A DNA stretch of 64,000 nt from Helicoverpa zea (lineage: Eukaryota > Arthropoda > Insecta > Lepidoptera > Noctuidae), in the NCBI RefSeq assembly GCF_022581195.2, contig NC_061469.1, forward strand, positions 5,766,001 to 5,830,000. The letters run 5' to 3'. This document shows positions 50,401 to 62,400 of this stretch, in pieces. The notes beneath the pieces are model-generated. The model was not told the DNA's origin. It searched no databases and worked only from the letters and a program-made list of their open reading frames with translations. The translations under genes and the position numbers were made by a program. Positions within the stretch are counted from its first letter, which is position 1. Each line of letters starts with the position of its first letter.

Positions 50401-53400
50401 ACTGACTTTATGCTGTCAGATTATCTTAAAAAGTTTTTAATGGCAATATTTTATTATAGTTAAATAAAACTTAATATTTGGACCTTATCTACATACTAAT
50501 TTATGTTAAGTTTTGCATCGTAATGAATAATTAATTAGAAGAAAAACCTCGATAAATAATCTTTTTATCAGCATTTTTTAAAAAGCGCCACGTTATATGT
50601 TTCTAATTATAGGCAATAAATCTATCAAATGCTTACAGGAAAGAAAATAAAGCATAACCACCCATATGTTTTACCTAAACTATTTTTATCCTGTTCATAA
50701 CAGTGAGATTTATAATAATAATGTGACAGAAAATCAACAAACTAAGAATAAATAATGAATTGGTTATAATAAAAAAAAATTGGAGCAGATTTCATTGTTT
50801 AATGAAGCGTGGGTAGCTAATTAGTATCATACCGTGCAACCTTTAAACTGTTTGTTTGTAAAATTGTTACTGAAAGGTACTGAAACTTATCGCGTGACAT
50901 TTTCATTCAAAGAATTATGAGCAGGACTATAAAATCACGAAATGAAATTATTACCATCCTTGAGACAATGACGAAATACTTAAACATAGGTAGATTTTAC
51001 TATAAATATTGTAGGTACGTTAGTATTTCAATTTAAATCTTCAAATTGAACATAAAGTCCGAAATCCATCCATTAAAGAATCTATCTTTTCAGTTCTCAA
51101 AAAATACGTAACATTTTCAGCTCCAATTTTCCTCGTCATAAATCGAAGAATATTTCAAGCTCATCGGCGTTATTTATGTCTTTTGGTATAACAAAGAAAT
51201 TTACATCAATTTGTAAAACGCTTTCTGGCATGAAACTAACATAAAATTGCTTCTGAAAAGAATACATTTTCTTCATAAGCGTACAACTGTAAAACACGAG
51301 GCGTAAAATGTTCAGCTTGATTTAGTATTTACTATCAAAATATTCTACGCGTATTATGTGTTTTACTTAATAGAACAAACAATATTTATATGGCAAAACT
51401 AACAATATTTAGTAGAATACTACATGGCAAATAGTTACCATATTTCCAAGGTTTTGGTCGTCCAAAAGTACCTACGCGTACGCTAGTATCTAAGTAAGGT
51501 ACAGTATGCTAGTATATTGGTAGATAATCTCTTTATTAGTTCAAATGAACTTATGTTTGTCTTATTTTTCAAACAGATTGTGTTCAAGACGAATGTTCAA
51601 GGTTTTCAGTAATTTTTCACAGCAAGACCCTTAGGGTAAGCGTGTTAACACTGAGAAATAAGTGGAGGGTCACGATTTATGTTGTTATTTGGCAGGCCAA
51701 TGGAACCGCGATATTTTTCACACATTTTCAAGTTACAAAGGAAAGTATTGTGGGCGTCGTATGTGATATTATATTTTAATAATGTTGTTTTTTTTTAGTT
51801 TGTTTAATCTAGACCTATATAATAAAGAGGAAACATTTTTTCGCTTGTTTGTTTCTATCATAAAGGCTCCGAAACTCTTGAACCAATTTGAAGAATAATT
51901 TGACTGCTCTTCCTAAGCAACATAACTATATTTTATACCGATACGGGTAGTAGTTCCCACGGGACACGAGTGAAACCGCAATTTCAAATATACAAGCACA
52001 ACTTGACACCTATTGATTTTTTCATAGCAATTGTGATGAATGGTGTATTCAATAATGTAAATGATGCAAGCACAAATTATATATTTCACAAACAAACATG
52101 ATTAGACGCGTTGATAATTCAAAGTATGGCTTACACGTGAAATCCTATTTCAACATTAAGAGGCGACTTAGCCAAATGTAGGATAATTTATAGACATGCC
52201 ATGTAATAATAGATAGGTTAATACGTACCCTAGTTGAGATAACAAGGAATTAAGCTCAACAAGAAACAAAAGGGACTTAACAACCCTAATCTCTTGTTAA
52301 GATAAATCGATTTGATCACAGTTCGACGCATTTGTTGGGAACAGGCCCGATATCAGCTATTATTAGGTAATTCCGAACATAAAATAATTATCGTAGATAA
52401 TGGTTATTTTGGATAATTATTCAGATAAACAGGCTTAAAGTTATTTAGGCTTTCATAACTGTATCAAAATAAAAATAAGTTGCCTGACTTGAAGTAGCGA
52501 ATTTCGTGAAATATTATGCATAGAAACAAATCGCCGTTAAAGACAAAAGTTAAAGCTAGTACTAAAATATTATCTTCAAAATTAAAATAAACAACCTAAG
52601 CCTTAAATTAGCATAGCCCACCGCCGAGTTTGTCTTGTCATAAATAAATTCAAGGATAATATTTCTACTGGGATTATTCAAGAATTTCATAAAATAAAAT
52701 CCTGGTAAAATCTCGACAAGTGTTAATTAAGAAAAGATTTACTTTGTATTAGCGTACTAGAATATTCTTAGTCTTAATTGACAACTTTGCCGGAAAGATA
52801 GGGTAAAACAATACATAATTATTAGAGAACAATAGAGGCTACATTTCCATTGTCAGCACACACACAGTATCCCTTCAATGGTATCCGCAATCGGTACAAA
52901 TCGTTCATTCATTCTACGGCTATTCTTTTATTGGAACAAAAGGAACGTTTAATTTACAACAGCATAGCATTTATTATGACAATGGAAAATGAAAACTTGC
53001 TGTCAAGTCACGCTACGAAGCTTGTACATACATACAGCACACAGCATTTGGTTGACAGAAATCGTCACCATAAAGAAAATCAGTTCTGTACTTCTGAACC
53101 AATTTTATTCTTTTTTTTTTCCTTCTCTGTGACATAAAATTGTGTATGCTAGATAAGTCAGTTCAACAAGGAACGTTTCATTCATACCTTCAAAATCCTT
53201 AAGACTTTAGACCACAGCTTACTAAAGAGAATAAACACCACAATAACTTAACACGTGCCAGTCATAATAAGTTTAATGTGCTAATACCAACTCAAGAAAA
53301 CGAGTCCTCTTCTAAAACGGGCTGTTTCTCAACTCCAGTTTGTGGCCATTAAAAAGGTTAAGAAGTTTTCCGTGTATTCGTGTTTATACGTAGCTGTAAA

Positions 53401-56400
53401 ATTGCGTGCAAACATTGTACGAGGTCTTGGAAACCGTCTAGCGTTAACTTCAGTACTTTCGAGCGGAGTCAACTTTTAGAGGCTTCACTTTGATCAAATT
53501 GTGATTCCTTTAAATTGTTGGGGAAGGGACATTTTTATAAATGGTTCTATAATTATTTTAATGTATTATAGGACCAGGAAAAGTCGATACACGCTTGTTG
53601 ATGTCAATTCTTGTCTTTACCCTAGCATCAAAGACTGTCAAATCAGTATGAATAAAGCATCAGTACGGCTTTTTTTCTAGATCAAGAATTTCACTACTAA
53701 ACTAGAACATTTATCAGTTTGTTTATACGTTTGCTACTTCTATTATTAATGGTTATAAATCCGTTACACCGCACAAAATACTCTGTTATGAAAACCACAG
53801 GGAGTTTTGGAAGCATATGCAACTACACCACATGACCAAAAGGTCATGAGAGAAAGCTTTACCTCACGACAATATGACCTTTGCAGTTTCGACTAGTAAA
53901 TACACTGGATGATGAACTACAAACATCAACAGCATCCTGTTCTTCAAACTTATTGGGTTCCCAGAACTGTATTTAATTAAAACTAGTTTGTGCCCGCGGT
54001 TTCAACCGTGTCCTGTGGGTACGACACATTAAATAAGAAAGTTTCTGTGATTAGCGTGTTCAAGCAAAGAAACAAACCAGCTACATAGCTTTCTTTTATT
54101 CACGAGAAATAACTGTTGGAAGCCAGTATATTTAGTTATAGAAAACCAACCCAAATAAGTAAATATGTCTAAGACCACAAAGAAATAAAATGCCAGAGTA
54201 AAAGCGCACGAACTTAATGCAAATGAGACTGTAACAGCTTTCCGAAAATTTCCCAAAGGCTTCGTTTAGCGCTGTCTTACGAAACCGTACGAAAGTAAGG
54301 GTTCAACTTAATACATATGTAAGCGAGTTCCAGTTTTCTTAATAAGACTGAACAATGAACATAAGAATTATTTTTATCTGGTGCCTACGCCTTCAACTGA
54401 CATAGGTCTTACTATAAGTACATTATCAGTAAGACAATTACCTGCTTATTAGCATTAAAGAAAGTGCTATGGTGATTTTAGAACTTAATAAGGTACCTAT
54501 TTATATTAGTACTACAATTGTATCATGTGAAGAGCACGTCTAATCTGACCGAATTTTGGTCGGTATTTATTAAATCAAATCAAATATGCAAAAATCAATG
54601 ACCAATTATACATTCTCAGAAATGTAGACCTCTGTTATTTTGTGCTAGTATTGATTAGGTCACATCCATTCCATTGCAAAATACAAACAAAACACTACCG
54701 CCGTCGAACTAATATGAATTTCCAATGCAGATTAATAACAACGTATGGCTCGCAGCTACGGATCCCAATAGCATTGTAATTTTACGACAAAGCCTAGTGC
54801 TCTAAAATAAACCCGCAAAATTCAGAACACGATAAACAATAATAAACATACTTGGGAAATACACATCTGTTACCATTAAATATGATCTCTTTTAAATCTG
54901 GGATAGTTTGCATGACCTATCAGAATATTGGTATAATTATGATAATTTAAATAAAAGTCTATGTAGAATATATACCCGGACCTTACGAGGGTTGAACCCT
55001 GACGCAAAAAGAGGAATGCTATAAATTATTTGTGAATGTGTGTCTGTGGCAACATAGCTCTTAAACCGATGAACCGACTCTTCTGAATTATTATACTTTT
55101 ATATGCCTTGTTTTATTTTAGACTTTTTAAATGTCTACTTTTTAACTTTCATGAAGTAGGTAGGTATTTCATTAAGTAACTATAAATCAATATTCTTTTA
55201 CCAACACCGGTGCATACTCGGGTTGGTCAATAAATAATTCCCTTCGCATAACGATTTAATTTGATGTGGGTGTAATTGGCTTGGAGAATATCTGTTTAAC
55301 ATTTTGCAAGTTGACTTATCTTTTTTATGTTAATACTGCTATTTGCTTTTCTTTTATAAAAATATTATTCACAAAGGTACTACAAAGCTAATTTACTAAC
55401 TAACGATTTATGTAATAATGAAACAACTTTGCTTGTCATTGCAAAATCTTAAATCTGCAATTCTAGAGTTAGAAATTCAAATTGTATTTATTATCTGACT
55501 TTGTATTTCACCACAATGAAAAGTTTTCTTACCGCAACCTACTGTTTTGATTTATTTACTTTCTTACTGAGTTTTAATTTCGTATTCATGTTTTTCCAAA
55601 ACATTACCCTTTTAAAGTCATTGTTATAGAGGTAATTTGAATAAACCGAAAAGAATTAAGAAGTTGCAGATTTATGAATTCTTTGTATATTTTTTTTTGA
55701 TTTAGGTATGTTAATACAATAACGCAATATTCAAATATAGATGGTCACAACAGGGCCAAAGCCTAAAAAAATATTTACAATTTTGAAACATACGGCGTGC
55801 CAACAGAGTCAACAATGTGATATTTAAAGTCTCGTTAATCCTAAAAATAAAATGTCCCATTTTAAAGCCTGTTTACATTAACGCGTAATATCCATTACGA
55901 CAGCTGACCTAATATGTAGGTAACCAGATTAACTGTAGGTACAGAACAAACTGGTTACAGGTTTCCAAAGCTACGAGGTTTGTTGGAACATACGTGTATC
56001 TGACGTGACATTTCCTGAAATCCCGAACTCGTAATTTGATTAAGTGCGGCTTGGTGTGTATACCTACGTAGGTAGATGTTGAAATTATAATATATACAGT
56101 ATATTTCAAGGATTCTTAAATTTAGTGTACCATTGTGTGACATGTACACTAAAAAATATAGAATAGTAAATCATAAATAATATTTTCACACAAAACTTCA
56201 AACAGTGAAAGTTCAACATAATTATGTATACAGTGCCTAATGATGCTTTATGCCTGACTAACTTTGATAACAGACCCAAAAAGCCTTTTTGAACTCGTTA
56301 GTAAAGGTCCCAAACTAACCCATTCACACACACCGAAAATAGGCATAAAGGTACTGACGAGCAATACTAGATAATATAATATTTCTAAGTAGACGTCCCA

Positions 56401-59400
56401 ATTCTCAGAGAGAAATTTCCAAAAATCACTATTGATTCTTCGTCTATATTTTAGACCTACTTCATACAACAGCTTGAAATAAATTTAACTAAAGCAATTA
56501 TTGAGAAATACCCATTAGGTACACAACTTTATTCCGTCCTTTCACAATAATTTTGCTAATTTCAACCACCAGCATGTACACACAAACAGTATACAAAAAA
56601 TAAACAAAACAATAATGATGTCATCTAATCGAACGAGACGTGTAGGCGCGGTTTATTTACAACTCCCTGAAGTAAAGTTACGTAATAAATGAGAAGGATA
56701 CCTCATAAGCAATACACTTAAGTAAAATCAAAGTTATTTACTACAGGTAAATAACATAGGGTTACTTACTGAATGAGTTGGATCGCAGTTGCGTGGGCAC
56801 CGGGGGGGTTAGCACGTCACTCCCAAGGCTGCTGACGCTTACTACGTCACGAAGTTCGCCGAGTGATGACGAACGAAGCGTCGGAAGTGAAAAGTTCACC
56901 TCTTTTGTCCTGTGTAAAAAACACGATTTGTCACTGAAAATATCATAGTTATTCTTGTACTGCGGGTATTTTTTTCTTGGAATATCCTTTTCAAAATTAT
57001 AAATAAAAAAATCCTATTTCTTTCGTCCACTATATATGTGTATTCATTGGTTCATGCTCCCTATATGTTACCATTCTTTTATGGTTTTCTTCATACAAAA
57101 ATGTATCCTTCATTTGTTTCAACATTCCATTTTCAATACTTTCAAAATGGCGGTTTCTTACATAAACGCAAGCATCGTACTTAGTAAATTGAGACGTAAA
57201 AATAAAGGTAGGAACGTCGGAAACACAAATGGTTGTGTAATAGCGGTCGTCTGCAAAATTTCCCGCATTTATTAACGACGTACATAATTCGGAATGTTCT
57301 GGAATGTTTTTTATACGTATTTTAACCGATATCTTGGAATAAACCATATTTTTCTGTTGTATTTATTATGTACTAGCACACCTAGAGCTTTTATTACGAA
57401 GAAGTTAATTATAAGAAATTAATATTCTTTTGACGTACACACGAAGATTACGGAAGGAAGGTAATTATTTTGACCTGTACCCAAAAGTATTTTGAGCGTA
57501 TATATCTAAAGAAAGTTCCATCGACTATAATATTGTTAAATGCGAAAAGTTTCCCGTGCTATAAGTGTGAAAACTTAGAAAGACGTGCAACTGATATCTT
57601 GAGATAGTTTGTACCTTATAACTTATCCTTTGAGCTAAGATTTTCAAGGATATCTTCATAAACTGAATTATCGCCTGACTAGAGCAAAAGTATTTTCTAA
57701 TTAACTGTTAGTCTGTGCTAACGAAGGCTTTAGCTGAAGAGACGATTGGTAATTATATTCACCTTAATTGCTTACAGCTACCTTCCTATTTATAATATGC
57801 TTAATAACATTAAAGGGATGATAGATCACATGATTATATTACCAAAATAAACGATGATAAATTTTGTACCCAAAAAAAAATACCGAAGGAGCAGGCGAAT
57901 TCCCAAGAGAATTGCAAGTGATTGCTTTTATTATTTTCTAAGTAAAAAAAAAATATATGCTTTTGATGTTCATTTCTAAATATAACTTAGTTATACCTAA
58001 TGTGTCTGAGTAAGTATAAATACTATGTGCAACAAAAATTTGCTATGTAAAATTATATATGCAAATATTTTATGTACCTACATAAACCAATTTCCGTAGT
58101 AAACTCAAAGAGAAGTATATTTGCGGTATTCCCATATTTCAAACTAGAGCAAATATCGCTATTCAAATTTCGAATACCCAAGCAAAAAGATACCGCAAAG
58201 CTTGACCAACTTTGCCAGGGTTGCAAAACTTTATACAAATAACCGACAAAACATAGACTCGTATTTTTACTCCACAGCGAATCGCACTGAATATCAGAAT
58301 AAAAGCTTATTTCTGGAACTATAGATATTGTAGAAACAGATGCAAAAGGTAGGTAGCAACATTCTTTTGTAGCTATGGTCTACTTTGCGTGGGCTGCGGG
58401 ATCGTTCGAAAGAGCTACCGCGGCCCTGGTACATAAAGAGGTTAAGAAGGAACATGGTGGGCAAGAGTCTGAATCTTCCACACGCTTCACACAGAGAGGT
58501 CATTTGATGATTTCCCACATAAAAAAGTCTATAACCTATTCATCTTCGTTTCTCTGTTGATGATGACCAATGATATATGAATTGTATTAACATTACCATT
58601 TATTTTAAAGGTGAATAGAGTATGATAGTTTAACCTTTTTTTTTCATCGCTTATCCAGATATGTAGATATAGGTAGATAAATAATAGCTTCAACGAAGGT
58701 ACTTCATTGCCTTGTAGAATATTTTACCAATATCCAATATCATAACATCTGAACCGTGTAATACTAAAGAACATTTATTTGTAACGACGATTCTTATTAC
58801 GTCATTATAGGGTATTCAATGGTATACAGACAATATTGTTACGAACTACACGTAGTTACGTAATTTAGATTGTTAGATGTAAAATAATAGGACGAAAGAA
58901 TAATTTTGTTACTTAGTATCGCAGGATTTTGTACTGAAAAGTTCTTATACCTTCGTGGTTAAACCTGTCGTTTAAAATTTAATCATATGAGTTCCTATTT
59001 CAAGTGAATAAAAAGAGTAATATTTCCAACTTTTGAATTACGTAAAATACAAAACTTTACACAAATTAAAAGTTTTTTACACGCTTTATCAGCCTAATAA
59101 CAAAAAGGCATTTCATTTTATTTTGCAGAGCTTATTACGTGCTCTTAATATTTGAATTCATGAACATATTCAAATGAATAATGTATTCATATTTGTGTTT
59201 CAGATTACAAGAGACTTAGTTTCGTCGCACTAACTAGCACGCCACTCTGAGACACAAGGAGCACTTGACATTTTCAAATGGACATACAAATATAATAATG
59301 GCGTACGACAACAATAGCACTGAACTTTTTAAATATTTCTTATTGTTCTAGAATTTTACTTATTTATCAACAACTAGGTGTACTTTCATATCTTTTTGAG

Positions 59401-62400
59401 AAAAAAAAAACGTATACGCTATTGTATCTAAAATAGGTTTTAGTCAGTATGAGTCTGACACTCCCTCACGCTGCTAACCCACGGCGAGTAGAGTCATTTG
59501 ATGACTTTCCATAAAAAATGTGCATATATAGAATGATATACCTCATTTTAAATGACGCACATGTTTAGCTCTCCATGGGCCCATATATATTGTAAAAACC
59601 CGTCCTCCATAGGCCTAATGAAAATTCATACTTTATTTTATGCTACTTAATTAATCACAGTCACTTAATTCATGATGTTTTATCACGAAATACCGTCAAC
59701 ACGACAGGATGAAATTTTCGAAGCATGTTAATACGTAGGTAGGTGGTAACATGGCCACATGTTTTTTGTAGTGTATTATTCTTTTTACTGTATTTTTTTC
59801 GTGACACTGAATTTTAAACCTTTTGGCGATTGTATAAGACTCAGATTTGAAGGCAATCGACAAGATATAGAAGTACTGTTTCGCATCATTTTGTTGTATT
59901 ATATTTCGGACTTTACCCGGTATCTTATCAAAGGCGTCCTTTATCTAGCTGTCCCAAAATAAGCCTTCATAGTCGACAAAAGCATTAATCTTAGTCGGCT
60001 TTGCATTAGTTAACATTAATTGTTTATTTTTATTAGCCAGTGAAAGATAAGTCGGTTACAGATTTTATTTATCAAAACAGATATTTTATATTGTAAGCCA
60101 CGTTGTGTAGTTATAAAAATATATTTTAAAAATTATTTTACATTTTCTTGCTACATATTTTACTACATTGAAAACGGAGTTTTTGTACCAGTAGCATTTT
60201 CCACGTGTATTTTATTTGTTGCCTCAGGCTACACAGTATAAATTATTTTATTTCTATTAAAATTGCTGAATAGAAAACTACAGTTCACATAGAGATTGTG
60301 ACTTGACTTTCTGCGATGTCAAACAACAAAATTCTCTTTGAAAGGTAAACTTTAAAGTAGTTTCCTGGAATTCTGAAATGTAACTTATGTAACTTCCTTG
60401 TCTTATGTCTAAGTTATATCTTGTACTGTACATATGGAATAAAAAAATCTTTTCACGCAAGGAATAGTATTAACGAAGAGACGATGGGTCTATCATATAA
60501 AAAAAGGATTTGATTTTGACATTACCTGCTTTTTAATAAGTATATTAATTAGCATAAACTTCGATTAATAAGATGATAGTTTTCATTCAGTGGTCCCTTT
60601 AATTTCAAAGTAGCGCCTTCGGCGTTTCTGTCCTTTTCCGATGTAATGTCAACATCGCATAGACATGATTGTACAAAAGCACAGCTCTGTCTAACCCTTC
60701 AATGGTGTCGTGATATCCCATCGACTGACCTACATCAATAGTCAATCGTACACGAGACGGCTTTGCGTACAAAACCGAGTGTACGTCACTGACGGTTTTG
60801 TACGCAAACTGTAACACGAATGACATTTGTTGTCCATACGTGAACAATGCTATTGTCTGTCAGTTCGTTCTGGTTGATTGGCATTTCATAGTTACAAGAG
60901 TATTATTGTTTTTTGTAACTCGTCGCTGTGGTTACAATACTTTTATATAAATGAAATCCTCATAGATTGTGTAGATTATATGGTGACATATGGAATATAA
61001 TTTAAAATTCCCGGAATTTAAAAGGAATATGTAGGTAGTGTTATTGCTTAGTTTTAGCCTACTTAAAAACGCCTACACCGATTTTAAAAATAGAACCAAT
61101 TTATAACCGCTATATAGTTTCAGTAAATCCGGACTCATCAGTTATCACTGTCAATCAATCTGATGCGGATTGGGATCATTCGAAACCACGTGTTGCATAT
61201 CGGTTGGTAAAATAACAATTGATACTTGGGTATCACAATTTTAAAAATAGAAAAGCTTTTGTTTTTTAATTAGTGGCGTATTATGTTCCACCTATTATCC
61301 CGTCAATTATCTAGTGACGTCTATACAATAGTAGATTATTCTAAGCACAAACTCAGTTATTGCTCGTGAAAATGTAAAGAGTTAAATACTTAAATCCAAA
61401 GAAAGATTGATCAAGTTATTTTTCGTTGGACATTTTAGTAAATATGTCTACCAACCTACCATTATATCTGGGATTTTCGGTACAAATATTCGTCATTTCA
61501 GGATCTCTCTAAGGAATACAAAGTGGATATTTATGTTCTGAAGTAGATCAGCACATATTTCCTCTTATAACTTTATATGAAGAGATTTCACACGGGAATA
61601 GCGCTAAAGCGGCTTATGTTAGATACGTGGTGGAAGGTAAACTATTTTTGAAATCTCAGATTAACATCAACTTGATAAAAATCATTTTGCAGTATATTAA
61701 TTTATATCAATGGATTGAATACCTTCGTAATGAAATAATGTTTTTTTTTTTTAATAGAAAATTTTGAAGAAACTATACGCTGTAGAGAAAAGAAAAAGGT
61801 ACTCGTATGAAACCAATTTGTACAGCCGTTCTTGAGTTTGTAATGATAAGAAACACTTTATCTAAATCAGTCCAATCAATCAATTGTTGGAGAGAAACAC
61901 TAAGGCATCGTTCAGACCAAACGTATTGTCGGCCGCTGACTGTGAGCGCGCGTTACGCAGTTTATTGCTTTTCCATATATATTGAAATTGTCGTTCACAC
62001 CGAACCGACTATACGCTATTACGTCGCCTGTTGTCGCTGACTCTCAGTGGCCGATTATTTTACTACGCGACTATGCACGGCGGACGCGGATTGGCTACGC
62101 GGACGCAGTTGCCGAATAGCGCCGCTCCGCCGCGCCCGCACCGCCGCGCGCATCGGCCGCAATACACTCGAGAAACAAACTTCAATGAGGACAGACGTGA
62201 CACGTGACACCTCGCGATGTTCGACACCGAAAAGTTTATTGCAGAAGTACATTCTAGAGAATGTATTTGGAATGCGAATTCAGAAGAATTTAGTGATAGA
62301 AACTTACGAAGATGCGCTTGGGAAGACATAGCATCTGTTATGTATGAAGATTGGGGGGTTCAAATACTGAGCTCTTTTATGTGTAGAATAGTCAGCCGCT

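Larger units (their letters stand above)
25160..56769 (-). other. Intron 2 of the synaptotagmin-like gene (31.6 kb)
   Basis: It is bounded by gtaagt and tgtttcag. It holds the I-type LINE, the 648-bp fold-back element, the LINE remnant at 42-43 kb, SINEs, Helitron-like pieces and the tandem duplication. I looked for GC-rich coding blocks flanked by splice sites and found none. Stretches 38.0-41.5, 43.5-45.8, 45.95-48.4, 49.3-51.8 and 52.0-56.7 kb show little that I recognise. Confidence 0.8.

Noticed and set aside
52850..53137. 95-codon plus-strand ORF
   Set aside because: Low-complexity end (long T run), no recognised motif, and no splice context; treated as chance.
58375..58560. Possible coding exon in a GC-richer patch
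   Set aside because: Its sequence matches a dispersed moth repeat (second copy at 59438-59525) and has no splice sites in phase with the host gene.
62055..62329. Two minus-strand ORFs in the Harbinger-like element
   Set aside because: They overlap the MADF segment in antisense and the GC-rich upstream region; no domain.
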